From Opisthorchis felineus (taxonomy: Eukaryota > Platyhelminthes > Trematoda > Opisthorchiida > Opisthorchiidae): a stretch of DNA of 64,000 nucleotides. The DNA lies in NCBI GenBank assembly GCA_004794785.1, contig SJOL01010029.1:263758-327757 (forward strand), read 5' to 3'. Positions 12,841 through 24,095 of the stretch are shown piece by piece (positions within the stretch are counted from its first letter, which is position 1; each line of letters begins with the position of its first letter). Both the position numbers and the translations under genes were made by a program. The notes beneath the pieces were generated by a model. It was not told the origin of the DNA, did not search any database, and saw only the letters and a program-made list of their open reading frames with translations.

Positions 12841-14271
12841 CTAGACAGAAAATCACACCTGATACAGAATCACAAGCGTCCGAAACCGTTGAGCTGGCAG
12901 CCGCTGCTTCAGGCGAACAATTTGAAACTGTTTGAAAGAACGCTCGGTACTTTTGCTTCAACAGTGATGCCCCTTTCGTTCATCGTTCAAAGAGGAACAT
13001 ACCTGAATAATGCAAAGAAATCTGTAGAATGTTGGTGCACCATATCAATGTATTTTAGGGTTTGGATGGCATCTGCAATACTTAGCTTTAGTTGCCACGT
13101 AAACCAGCGCAACTTGGTATATTTCTCATCCGTCGCCGTCGTTGGATAGTTTACGCCCATTTATTTACCAAGAGCTTCACGTCACAATGTTCAGTCATTT
13201 TCTGTCAAAAGGTTACCTAATTTTTCTCATGCTAACTGCACTTAGGTAACGTCATATGGGCTATGGAAAACACAGTCGTTTGTTTTTACATGTCCGGGTT
13301 AGCAGTCCAAAACTTGATGTCAGTTCATAGAATAACTGTCTCCCTGGAGGCCAACACACTTTTAGAGAGGTTACGGACCACTATACAGAAATGAAAATGT
13401 ATCAGCGAAACAAAAGGTTGCATTGACAAATTTTTTTACCAGTGCTACGTACAAATAAAGGAAACTGCCATTTGTTAGATGGTTTGCACGGAAACTGTCA
13501 AACCTTCATTGAGATTTGAGGTAATTCTGTAAATATCCCACAAACCGCTGAGGATCCTACACTAAAAACTCGGATTTTGACTTTCTACACCGATATTTGA
13601 AGAATACAGAAAAAGTACCGATCGACATCATGGAAACAAACTGTCTTTTGCAAAATGCGGAGAAGTGATGGCTTTCCCTCATTATGCCTTTATTGCGTGT
13701 GAAGAAATTATGGCCGTCCAAGAACCGGCCATATTGTCGGTTTGTTTGAGCTATTCACGATAGCATTGACAGTTTTTTACGTAGGAGTCCGTCAAATGTT
13801 GTTACAATATTTTCCGGAACACCCGCAGATCACCATTTATGTATTCGCATTTATGTATTCAATAAGATTGACAGATCACACTCCAGGCGAATTGGATGCA
13901 GAATCTCTTGTAATGTAATTGAAACTCGTGTTTTCTACTGCAACAGCGTACTTAAATTGTGAGCCGGCATTTATTTCCGGTTCTGGCTTGCACTCGAATC
14001 ACTCATTTCAAGTAGTTTCGCTTTTGTCCTGCGAAATGTTTTGGTAAACCTATATCAACTTAGGAAGCGTCAGACTCGAGTTTCTCTCCTGTTGGCGTTC
14101 AGCGGCAGGGAAATTTTGGCCATATTTAGATTTCATCCATGAATACCTGACGTGCTAGCCGCGCGTGTTACCACTATTCAGCCTGAGTGATATGAGTAGA
14201 AATATTGAAAACTTGTTTACAACCAACAACGAAGCGAAGAATTGACCATCACGATCCATGTTTTTGTCAGA

Positions 14272-14500
14272 ATACCTGACCAAGGCCTGATACACCCGTC
14301 ACCTGTTTCATATAAACAGGATAGCTACTCGATCGTTGTTCCAGGTGTTTTGTAAACCAATAGCATGACTACACTCTACGAAGCGTTGTTTAGGCACCTA
14401 CAGCGTACACTAATGGAGTTTGCGGTAGCAAATTCGCCTTCTGCATCATATGTACAAATTTCAAAACCTAGCACGCTGAGGAGTTCTAATAAGGGCGGAA
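14272..14500 (+). repeat. Dispersed repeat A, copy 1
   Basis: This shares long blocks with the reverse complement of 26370-26590: GAAGCGTTGTTTAGGCACCT followed by ACAGCGTAC.CTAATGG and GTTTGCGGTAGCAA, plus flanking TACCTGA, TAGCTACTCG or close variants, and GTAAACCAAT. Its open frame contains FRHLQRTLM.FAVA, which also appears in the other copy, but I recognise no protein domain. The element class is unknown. Confidence 0.85.
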
Positions 14501-16619
14501 CTCGGATCCATTTCTTTCTTCTCCCTTCGCAAAACCTCAAATTCAGTTAGCTGTCAAATAATGTTTTAAGATGATAAAAATGCTCTTCCTATATGACACG
14601 GTTAATGGAAATAATTCTTGGGTATAAATCATCAAGGTTTTGTTGCAGGATCGGCCTGCAGACGTTTAGGCATCGCTAGTAGGAACGGAACCAGGACTTC
14701 GACTTTATTTTTGGTATGTTGAGTTGTCAAATATCATGCGGAGATACACACAACTCCTTAAATATCATATTTATCTAAGCTGCAAAAAGTATATACGGCT
14801 AGAGTTACAAATCTTTTTTCAGAAAACTTGGACTCTCGCAGGATTCCCACAATTCGCAGAACTAATGTTTTTTCCGGTTGATTGAAAACTTTATTTGCCA
14901 CTAATCTTAATCAGCTAACTTGATTTCCTGCGTATGTCTCACGCTGGTTGATGGATAAGTTTTTAATGGAACATCAGGTTTATTCTCTTTGAGACGGGTA
15001 TTGTAGAGAACGTGAACCGGACTGCTTCTTGGTCAGAAAGCTTTTATGGTGATTTTTATCGCTAAATGAAACTGATAAAGTCGAAACAACCCAATCCATC
15101 ACCTGCCCAATTTTCACAATGCTGTCAATATTTACCCAAAACTATACAGAATTTTCTGTCTAGTTTATGATAAAAACAAACAAACACTGAACAATGGGAT
15201 TCAGTTAGCCTGCAGCAGCACCCTCTGAAAATTTTCCACGTGGCTAATTCTACAAAAGTGACTTGAATCTGACATGCACTTGATATGGGGGCTGGTGATC
15301 AAGACAGGTAACACTGCACCCGGCTTTGTGTCTGAAAATTTGTAATTCGCTTTTGCGAAAGGAAAACTCCTTTGAAATGAAACCTAAAGGTCAAAGTTTG
15401 TGGGCGTATCCGGTGGAAGGGTACAAATACCCAATTAGTTTTTCTAAGGATTCATATCATTGGCTAAATTGCTCAACTGAGCGAACAAACCAAAAGCCAT
15501 TATTACAAGCTGAGCCACTAATATTCTCTTCCATTACAAGCCAATAACCTTGTTATTTTATGCAACCTATATACTGGCCGTACGTAATTCCAAGTGTGTT
15601 GAACGTTATGCGGCACTTTATCAGCGGTATTATCGCTTGGTGTGTGACAAACAAAGATATGTATCTATTATTTGGTTAAAATATTCGTTTTAATTTGCAC
15701 ACAATTCACTCGGCTTCAATATTTGGTGAAAGGGGAGCACCCGCATTTTATCCTTAAAGTGGCCAAGATAAACCATAATCCAAATCCAGACACTCACTGA
15801 GTAATCTGAACTCAATAACTTGGTTAAAAGTATCCATATACACATTTTCTGTGAGATCACCTATCACAGAACATATGTTACCAAACTTACAACTATTAAC
15901 AGACCTTCCTGAGTTAAACTACCTGCTAGAGACGTTTAAGGTGAGATAACCTCGGTTAGAAAAGTAAGAATGTATGTAGAAAGTATCCGCTTCATAAATC
16001 CGAATACTAAGGCCTTGCTTGGAAATTCATTCCGTTACATTACTATTGCAAGTGTAAGTGTTCAGTATCATATGTGGCACCCGTAAATGAAACTAGGTTC
16101 GAGAGTAATCAGATTATATACATGACTAGTTAACGCTGTCTTTACTGATCATCGGTTGGCTAAACAATGGCTGAGCCAATAAACATATTGGCGAAGACGA
16201 AATTGCTGAGTTGACAGGGATCTTTTCCTTGAGAGGTCTGATTTTAGGAAAAGTAACGTTATTCAGAATTATGAGTGTAGTTTAACATAGTTTTTCTCAG
16301 ATTTTTTTCATCAATTTTCTGTTCTGCTTGATATTGCATAGTGAATTGGTGTTCTGCATAGGATTAGCCACATTTTGCTCATGTTTGAAATTAGGAGTAA
16401 TGGAGACTCAAAGCTTCCTAGAGTATTGACACTAAGCCGAAGTTGTCATCAACACCTAAAACACAAGTTCTAATAGCCACACTCTGATGATAGTTCCGTT
16501 CATAAGGCGGAAATAGTATTGATTCAATAAGGTGGATTTCTGAAGAGCATTGCTATAAGATTTTTTCTGCATATCACACATGGGATTGCCGGCGTATTCC
16601 GAATTCAAGATGTGGTTTT

Positions 16620-16860
16620 ACTTCGAGATTAGGCGGCTATTTAGAACGATCCGACGTTGATGATGGGACACAGTACTCATCAGGTTGTTGAAAGCTCTTC
16701 GACAGCCCACGAACGGGACTCATCCGAGGTAGCAGCCCCGAGATTCCGTCAATCTCATGTTCTGATTGTTCGAGATTCTCAAAATAAACTCACCTTCATG
16801 CCAATTTGGTCTTAACGGGAGTATGAACTGAATTTCAGCTGAGTCTACCGTTCTGATATT
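16620..16860. repeat. Dispersed repeat B, copy
   Basis: This shares CGACAGCCCACGA and GACTCATC with the 26.9-kb copy, and CCAATTTGGTCTTAACGGG and CAGCTGAGTCT with the 44.1-kb fragment. The copy is diverged and class unknown. Confidence 0.5.
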
Positions 16861-17688
16861 TTTCAACTGATCATTCAACAACTTTAACTGGAGAACATCA
16901 TGAACGATAGCGTCATTTGGGAATTATTTGTTCCTTCCGTTAAATTGTCAAAGTTTAGACTCTTGTAAATCCTCTAAATCTCGTTCCATTGTCGCAATTG
17001 AATAAAGTGAGCTGATTTCGACCAGATTAAGGAATCTGTTTGAACTCTATATCTCACAATATTCTATCTTTTTTCTTGTAAATGCGGTAACATATGCGTC
17101 ATTTGACAGACCACTCTGAATTCACATTTATTACTGGAGCAAATGAAGATGCCTGCTTCCTTTAATGTAGAGGTGGGAGAAGTGTTGCAGCAAAACCTAG
17201 GGACCGATGGTTTTTATGTGTGCCTATGCCAGCCGTCACAACTTTAACGCTGCTAAAATCATCATTCCAATTTTAGAAAAAGAACAAAGCTTGGAGATGA
17301 CAGACTATTCCGGAAGTGATTTTAACTAAACGTGAATGCAAAAATACTTAAAGTTTATCCTTTGTATTATGCTCTACCTTGAACGTTGATCTTCCTGCCT
17401 TATGGTAATTAACTTAATGTGTCGCAAAAACGGGCCTGCGCAAAACGCATCACAGAAAACATTGAGCCAATTGAAAGTCAATAAAAACGCTTTGATAATA
17501 TACTTTTTCTGTCCGTATTTCAAGTAAGGAAGTTAAGCTTAAGAATCAGACATCAATAATAGAGCAGTCTTTGCATGGTAATGTGCATTTATTTTGCTTT
17601 CTCTTCAGGCACGTAGTGTGAGCTTCAATGATAACTAAATAAATTACATAGAAGGATTACCATGACAAAGCTTGCTCTTCAAATTACC

Positions 17689-18117
17689 TCAGTGTCGCCA
17701 TTTGCAACTAACGATGGTTACAGAGAATTTCAAAACTCTGTTGTTCGGCATGCTGGAAATGCTATCAGATAAGGTCGCTGGATTGATGTGATGCTTTTCT
17801 TTCATCAGATGACAGGCAAATGACGAGACCGACGGCGCATAGCTGAATGATCTTAGACTTCGGTGTTTTTTCTGTAGATCAGATTGATTTAGCTGTCTTT
17901 TTTCTCCCAAAGGCACACGCTCCCCGCCCTCAGTCATATTTTCCGTTCCGTTCTGCCTAGGCAGGTAACTGTGCGTATTGGTTGTTGGATTTACAGGGTA
18001 GTGGTAACGGATTTTGATTGACGGCGTTACAACGCCGTCTGCCTCGGGAAGAAGAATGGCTGGGATGCGAACTAAGACCTCCGTATCTTCGCAACCGGAT
18101 GAGCTTGTACGACGTTC
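17689..18117 (-). CDS. Unrecognised possible coding exon
   Basis: This frame of 142 codons plus TGA follows a possible acceptor (GGTCAAAGTCAG, with TTAAC about 35 nt upstream as a branch-point candidate). It is more GC-rich than its surroundings and its codons look protein-like, for example VLVRIPAILLPEADG, IKIRYHYPVNP and a basic KKHRSLRSFSYAPSV stretch. No transmembrane segment or known motif was seen. The strongest donor (GAG|GTAATT) falls just after the in-frame TGA, so this would be a terminal exon or a pseudogene. A stop-free run of this length is expected about once by chance in this window, so support comes only from composition. Confidence 0.35.
   Translation of the reverse strand, partial: ERRTSSSGCEDTEVLVRIPAILLPEADGVVTPSIKIRYHYPVNPTTNTHSYLPRQNGTENMTEGGERVPLGEKRQLNQSDLQKKHRSLRSFSYAPSVSSFACHLMKEKHHINPATLSDSISSMPNNRVLKFSVTIVSCKWRH
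18020..18039. repeat. Short perfect palindrome
   Basis: GACGGCGTTACAACGCCGTC has 8-bp arms around a 4-base loop and lies inside the 17689-18117 open frame. It has no known role. Confidence 0.85.
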
Positions 18118-18653
18118 CTGACTTTGACCAATTTGGACAGTAGATCGATGGTAATGTTAATTTTTGGTGATAGTTCTGACATAATCTAACTAAGATCTAT
18201 GCAAGCTGCTTCCTAGTAGACATACTGAGTTCGTGTTATTGACTGTCGTTGCAAAGCCGTGGGACTAGATGGTGCAGCGTTTTGACCAAGACACATTTAA
18301 TGCATATCTGCATAATGCCAACAGGACGCATACATTTTCTAATGCATAGATACTTGTAGGATGATTCGTTGATGCAGCTTGACTCAGAATATTAGGGAAC
18401 GGAAGGCCCTCGTCCAATTCACTTTCCAGACTAAGCTTGCTATTTGCATGATGGTAGTTTGGCCGCTTAAAAATTCTCTTGACTTCATAAAGGCTAGAAC
18501 CATGATTAAAAAAAGCGTTTATAAGGTATCACTGAACAGATCATATTTTTAACTATTTGTTTAAGGTCTCCTTCGAAATTGTCAGTCAGTCTGGTATTCA
18601 ATGGACCTCAAATAACCAATCTGGTTCTTTGAACACATCAAGAGCTTTTCCAG

Positions 18654-18899
18654 TTAGTGGTGATATTTTTTGCAATCAACATAATTAGCCGTATACGTTC
18701 CGTAAGTCGCATGTCAAAGTATAACAAATTTCGGCCAGGATATTCACAAATGGAGCCAAAATCTACATTATTAAGCAATGAACTGGCATCGACGACTGTA
18801 ACGCCATTGAGTCCTTTGAGAACAAGGGATGGAGTTCAAAATGATCCCATGTCAAGAGGTGACGATGTGCAAAAGACTGCTGGAATGTTAATTGCATAA
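18654..18899 (+). CDS. Possible terminal exon of a membrane protein
   Basis: This 81-codon frame with TAA follows an acceptor-like GAGCTTTTCCAG. It starts with LVVIFFAINIIS, which could be the end of a transmembrane helix. A basic stretch follows (RIRSVSRMSKYNKFR), then a Ser/Thr-rich polar tail, which is the layout of a cytoplasmic C-terminus. There is no polyadenylation signal nearby and no upstream exon was identified. It lies on the opposite strand to the 17689-18117 candidate, so at most one of two independent genes is implied by each. Confidence 0.27.
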   Translation, partial: LVVIFFAINIISRIRSVSRMSKYNKFRPGYSQMEPKSTLLSNELASTTVTPLSPLRTRDGVQNDPMSRGDDVQKTAGMLIA

Positions 18900-19154
18900 A
18901 GAATGTGAGAATAGCGAAGCCATATAGGAAGGATTTGGGAGATACTGTCGGTGATTTTTATCACTAGGACGCTGATTGTCCTAGACTGGGCAGACTACGC
19001 ACCGATATTTTCCGCTGCCTGGAATCTCTATATTAGACTAAGTCGTTACATTGAATGGAGGTTGCTTGAATTTTGTTTCGGTAACGAAGGTCTTGTGGTG
19101 GATTTCGTAGGAATGATTTTCCGATAAACTTATATTCTACCCGCCATGTGAACT

Positions 19155-19325
19155 CGAGTTAGGTCGGTTGTTAAGACGCAACTCTACTGGTCGGAAGGTC
19201 TGTGGTTCAAACCCAACCCTCCCACTTTCTTTGCTTCTGTCTAGGCTTGGTCAGCCTGGCGGTATCTCAGCACTTGGGCTTCAATTGGGTGGCGTGCTAC
19301 AGCCGAGAGGTTATTGTTATTGTCT
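19155..19325 (+). mobile_element. tRNA-derived SINE, copy 4
   Basis: This diverged copy has box A-like TTAGGTCGGTTGTTAAGACG, box B-like GTGGTTCAAACCC, and a body with TCTAGGCTTGGTCAGCCTGG, CGGTATCTCAGCAC and GGCGTGCTACAGCCGAGAGG. The tail TTATTGTTATTG has the trinucleotide-like form typical of this family here. Confidence 0.88.
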
Positions 19326-20627
19326 GCATACAAAAAGATTGTTGCAGCTGAATTTTATTTTGCAGCGTTTGCTGTGTTTCACCTTATATTTCAGTTGGCG
19401 TGACTCCTGATTCCTGGACTTAGAATCCCGCCTTTCAGATTTTGTGACATTTTGTGCATTACGGCATTTTAGGTTGGAATAGGAGGTTTCACATTCCAGG
19501 GCACCTCGGAAGGTCCCACAAGGAACACATATTTCCACACACACACAATAATATAACTCAGGAAATTTGGGATAGTTTCACTGGCTTTATCGAGAAACGC
19601 CCGTATGTCGGCACAGATTAATTTTACGCGCTTGGGTGGAGCCAGTGCTTGCGTTAGGTGATGACACTTACTTAGCCCTACTACACTGGATATTTTTTCC
19701 GAGGATTTTGTGAGCACCATGAAAAAGATTGCACACTTTGACTTTTGTCTCCAAAATCACAGGTAGAATGCCACACCATTTCCAAGTTGGCAAGGCCAGC
19801 CATTAAAAGCAGACATAACTGGATGTCTACAGATTCTCAAATGGCCGTTGAATAACTTTCACATTAGTTGGATTTGGTCAGTTGGTACGCTTCATGTGGT
19901 TGTTTTAAAATTATATTCCTAATTTTCTCCAAATGCAGAGTGTTATTCTTTTGTTTCAGTCTGCAATATATCTGTGGAGTTTTTGGATGGCCGCCAAGAA
20001 ACGGAAAGTTACTGAAGACGTCATCCTCAAGTTAAACATATTACCAATCATCGGTCGGTTGAAATTGGTTGTATGAGAAAAATTAACAAAACGCATATAA
20101 AACCCGATATATTAAACTTAATAAAGCTATTCTGTTTAGGTTGTTGTATTCAAACCCTAATTGCTCACGAAAAGTTCAAAAATGTTATTTAATTACAAAC
20201 TTTTGAATCGTGGCGTCTAAGGAATTGGTATTCTGTCATTAAGAGTTTGTACTGAGCACATCTATAGATCATGGAGACTGTACGGACATGTGTAAAAACA
20301 AAAATGTGGCCCACCGTTACAAAAAAGTTCATCACAGCCTTCACACAACGAACCATGTTTTTACTATTACGGGGTTTAATAATAATTACAGTATGAATTC
20401 ATTTTTGATCATGAATTTGCATAAATTACGCTGTAAGCTTTTCCTGTCCTGTCGGATTGTGACTTCCAGATTTGCTTCGTCATTGGCCCCAGGATACTTA
20501 CTCACACGTTCGTTATAAAGCAACCATGAGGATCGACGTGCAGGCCGCTTAATGGCTAGTTAAACCGGTATTTGACTGATGGATGGCCTAAATTATTTTA
20601 GGTATTTATTCAAATTCTATTATTACC

Positions 20628-20862
20628 TCATTTCCCCAGGGCAGTTCGACGTAATTCTGCATTAAACAGTCGATGAATGCTAGAGATACAATCATTTCTG
20701 GCTCCACCCTTTAATTCTTTGCTCAGCCGTCGATTCCACTTGGGGAAATATAAATCCACGTTTTCAGAAGGCGTGTTCTTTTTCTTGACCATATGCGTTG
20801 GACAACGGAAGCACACTGCTGCTGGAACTTGATTCGATGGGCCATATTGACGTGGAAGGCAC
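20628..20862 (-). CDS. Unrecognised possible exon beside the LINE 3' end
   Basis: This is a 77-codon frame with TGA after an acceptor-like TAACTGTTGTCAG. It encodes CLPRQYGPSNQVPAAVCFRC followed by a Lys/Arg-rich region (KWNRRLSKELKGG) and RLFNAELRR. It lies about 100 bp from the LINE tail, so the LINE inserted close to it. No domain was recognised. Confidence 0.27.
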
Positions 20863-20961
20863 CTGACAACAGTTACCGGTAGTTTAAAATAAGTTTGTAT
20901 TTTCCCTATTTATAGCAGAGATCTGATGAAGAGTGACGCTTTGCTTCCGTACAACCATAAG

Positions 20962-21010
20962 TTATTTTATTTTATTTATTTTTATTTATTTGATTTTATT
21001 TATACTTATT
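20962..21010. repeat. ATTTT/ATTT-rich tract, LINE 3' tail
   Basis: This is a run of TTATTTTATTTTATTTATTT type repeats. On the LINE strand it is an A-rich simple-repeat tail just past the coding end, which is expected for the 3' end of a retrotransposed copy. Confidence 0.8.
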
Positions 21011-21095
21011 GCGAAGAAAAGAATAAATGTGGACGGGGAGGGGACATAGTGCTAGCTTAATACAACCACTGCGAGGTGCCTACACCTCCAGACAC

Positions 21096-21801
21096 TCATT
21101 CGGGTGATATGTATGGAAACTGACTCCAAGAACAACACTGACTTCCATTAGCAGTCGCATCTTGCGGCGTCCCCAAAAAGGCGCGTTCCCATCCTGGAAG
21201 GCGAGTAGCACCGACAGCACGTAAACGTTTATTAATCACTTTCATACACGTCTGCCAGGTCACGGGTTGGCCACCTCTCTGCTTGCGCCACTCTGGGTTG
21301 GGCACGAAAAACAGCACACTCTTCGGCAAACGATGGTTCGGCATGCGCAACACATGGCCTAACCAACGGAAATCCTGGTGATGGACACAGTCCTCAATGG
21401 AAATCTTCGCTGCGCAACCGCAAACTCGCTTTCTAGTTGCCTCGTTACGGATTCGCTGGCACTAACCAACACAAGCTTTGGTTCTGAGACAATGGTTGTC
21501 GAACATACGAAGACGTTTCAGTTCCGCTGCTCGAATAGGCTTAGTCCCACAGACAACAAAACAGTCGTACTGTAGCCTGATATACACGTCCCTTGAGATT
21601 TAGGGATATTCCACTTTGACGCCGTAGGTGTGTCAAATTAACAAACGCGACCCGAGCTTTGCAGATTCGTGAATTGACCTCAGCTGTTGCACCGCACTTG
21701 GAACTAATACAAATTCCAAGATATGCAAAACGCTCCATAATTTCCAGTGCCTCTCCCTGGATTCTAAGTGGCGTGTTCAGTGAGTACATGTCCAGAAGCA
21801 T
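21096..21801 (-). pseudogene. LINE C-terminal region, frameshifted
   Basis: The frame 21801-21541 contains SLNTPLRIQGEALEIMERF, YLGICISS and LKGRVYQATVR, the thumb region of this LINE type. After a frameshift the region 21530-21354 reads PIRAAELKRL, MFDNHCLRT, an in-frame TAG, RIRNEATRKRVCGC and RWLGHVLRMPN. It then continues into the 21353-21096 frame (HRLPKSVLF, EWRKQRGGQPVTW). The order and spacing match intact relatives as I remember them. At least two disruptions are visible. Confidence 0.88.
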
Positions 21802-22400
21802 AACCTTACGTTTTGCGGGTTCAAAGTGTATGCCAAAAGACTGACTTTTGTCAGTTCCACGAAAAAAAACTGGGCCTTCTTCTCCTCTTCAAAGACGAGA
21901 ACGATGTCGTCTGCATATTCCAGATCAGCAACGTTTTCGTCAGAGGCCATTTGAACACCGGGGTTTTCAAGACCTTCCAGCGTTCGTCTCCTTATCTCAT
22001 TGATCACGAAATTAAATAGGACTGGATAGAGTGTGTAACCCTGATGGACTTCGCTTTGTGTACGGAAACTTTTGGAAAGCTCTCCGTATACTCCCGCGCA
22101 TCCGGAATTCTGAGAATTCAAAAAACTTATTGTGTTCACAATCTTCCGAGGCATTCCTTGATGGGTACCGGTGTCAACGAGAACAGACCGGTCAACCGAT
22201 TCAAATGCGCCTTAGAAATCCAGGAGTACTAAAATTTTTGGATCGTTTATATGTATGGCGTTGTTCTAGCACCCGACAGAGTGTGAGGATATGGTTGACA
22301 CAGCCCCTACCTAACAGTAATCCCGCTTGTTGCTCTCGAGTCAGTGTTTCACGAGCCACCATAAGGTAACGAAGCACAGGTGGCGCCGGCAATTTCGCCA
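21777..22400 (-). pseudogene. Reverse transcriptase core of the LINE, frameshifted
   Basis: Two overlapping minus-strand frames carry RT blocks. The first (22401-22201) has the finger/palm start with EQQAGLLLGRGCVNHILTL and LEQRHTYKR. The second (22154-21777) has the SKSFRTQSEVHQGY block and the catalytic EYADDIV with both aspartates intact. The usual RQGC before the palm reads HQGY here, and a frameshift separates the two blocks around the first catalytic aspartate (FLDF region), which is damaged. No functional enzyme is expected. Confidence 0.9.
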
Positions 22401-22473
22401 CAACCGGGGTTAAGTTGACCCCCCTCTGGTTACCAAACTCACTATCAGCCCCTTTTTTTTAAAATGGGCATTA

Positions 22474-23770
22474 TCAGTGAGTCACCCTAGTTCTCTGGGA
22501 CAGTCTCCTTTTCCGAAATGCAGGCAAACAGATCAGACAAGCGCCGACTGAGAACTTCATCCACATCTTTGAACAATGTAGGTTAGAGGCAATCCGGACC
22601 AGAAGCTCGGTGGCGCTTGGGAGAACATATGGAATCATAAATCTTCGAGGCCGCAGGGGTTTCCACATTCACCGTCCAGGGTTCTACTTCACCTGTAAGT
22701 TTCAAATGAGTGGCAGCTGGTGGCCACGGTAACTTTTGTTCGAGGTATTCGACCCACCGGTTGAGGCGTTCTTCCTTACTCAATATGGCTGCTCTATTCT
22801 TATCCTTGAAATTTGCGCTCACATGTGGTGTCTGGCGACTAGTCACAAGGACCAAATGAAATCATTTTTGGGAATTACCGGCTTTCTGGGCCTCTTCCAT
22901 TTTCTCGAATTTCCGTGTCCACCAGACTTCATGCTCGTATCGCGCGCTCACTTCCGTTTGACGTCTGATAACTCTGCGGGTCAACTGATGTTCGGGATCG
23001 GCAGGGATATTTCTCCGAGATTTAAGCCATACCATTCTTCATTCTGACATCCACTGCTTGATCGGGCCTAGTGGCGCCGTTCCACGGGCAAAACTCCCAG
23101 TACTTGGCAAAGAGGTGGCGATCTCTTCCCAGTATGAATCCACATCCTTTGGTAGAGCATTTGGAAGAGATTAGAAGACGATTCTGGTAAATTTGTCTGA
23201 CATCCGAATCTTTCAGTTGCCAGGCGAATCGTTCGCATATTGCGCGACCCTGGAAAACGAACGGAGAAGCAACTCCGGACGAGTGCGTGGTCAGAATCCC
23301 CAGATGTGTTCCAAAACGACCGGTAGTCAGTTATTGATCTGCGTCATCGGTAATTGATGATAATCGGATCAATCTGAGTTCGTAGCTGGCACGCCCGTAG
23401 AGGACATTATGCGACCAGATAACTTGGGCCATTTCGAAAGTTAGTATTGTATAAAAATATGCTGCGGTCAGCACAGCTGAAGGAGTCGTTTGCCATTTTT
23501 CGTGCTTACCGAAACCAGTCCATGTCGACCACCTAATTGAATCTCAGATGCGCTAAGCCTGCTGACTTGTACATTCAGACCTTTGGCAACCACAACGATA
23601 TCTGAGCTTTTAGCCCGCCACAACAGAACATTCAGGGAGTCATAAAACTTGTCTTTGAGGGTGTCAGAGCTACAGTCAATTGAGGAGTAAGCAGATACGA
23701 CAAATAGACAGAGACCAACTTCACGCTTGTGACAGTTAGAGAGACTGAAGTTCGAGGCTTGAGTGATTTC
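22474..23770 (-). pseudogene. LINE endonuclease fragment and linker
   Basis: The minus strand shows the C-terminal two-thirds of an endonuclease: VVSAYSSIDCSSD, then DIVVVAKGLNVQVSRLSASE, then GGRHGLVS. This is followed by a linker with YQNRLLNALP and VDSYWEEIATSL near 23190-23100. The segment before the RT (22855-22583) includes ILSKEERLNRWVEYLEQ, VEPWTVNVETPAASKIYDS and SPKRHRASGP. In the second motif the canonical GDFN/GDLN reads KGLN, so the metal/phosphate-binding aspartate is lost. N-terminal endonuclease motifs are not recognisable upstream of 23770, which suggests decay or a truncated reading frame. Confidence 0.85.
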
Positions 23771-24095
23771 GAAATGCCGGAGGATGTTGGCACCGGATGA
23801 AGCACAGACGTCGTTTGCAAAACCGTTGTAGGATGAACCGAGTCATCAGCCCTACCTGCTGGGCCTACAAGGAGGGGGTTATTAATTGAGTGGGGAGATG
23901 GGGAAGAAAAAGAAGGGAGGCGCCAGCAGTAGCCTGATTTGCCAACCCGCTCTGCTGTATGCCGCAAGGTGACCCGGTCGGTGGCACTACGCGACAGCCG
24001 ATGTGGCATAAGAGTATTGTTAGTTGCTAGTGTTATGGTGGTACGTGGGCTGGGGTACTGCCAGGGTACCCCCACCTAGACAGGAGGACGATTAG

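Larger units (their letters stand above)
11245..17688. other. Mostly unannotated, with candidates listed separately
   Basis: Outside the 12.5-12.8 kb candidate exon, repeat A (14.3 kb) and repeat B (16.7 kb) I see nothing. A plus frame at 15326-15547 looks weakly protein-like. Confidence 0.5.
20962..24095 (-). mobile_element. Degenerate LINE (non-LTR) retrotransposon
   Basis: Read on the minus strand, this region gives in order: part of an AP-type endonuclease (SAYSSIDCSSDTLKDKFYD near 23700-23640, SSDIVVVAKGLN, QLGGRHGL), a linker (AAILSKEERLNRW near 22800), a reverse transcriptase (LTREQQAGLLLGRGCVNHI, VYGELSKSFRTQSEVHQGY, VLFNFVINEI, EYADDIVLVFEE) and a C-terminal region (RWLGHVLRMPNHRLPK) ending with a stop near 21096. 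The frame is broken by several shifts, and an in-frame TAG replaces an expected Trp in the C-terminal region, so the copy is dead. It ends in an A/T-rich tail at 21010-20962. The gene order and C-terminal motif suggest an RTE-like family as found in flatworms; the exact clade is inference. Confidence 0.92.

Noticed and set aside
23632..24075. Minus-strand 147-codon frame upstream of the LINE endonuclease
   Set aside because: It is Ser/Thr/Pro-rich and out of frame with the endonuclease motifs (which read in another frame), so it is a shadow of the decayed LINE head.
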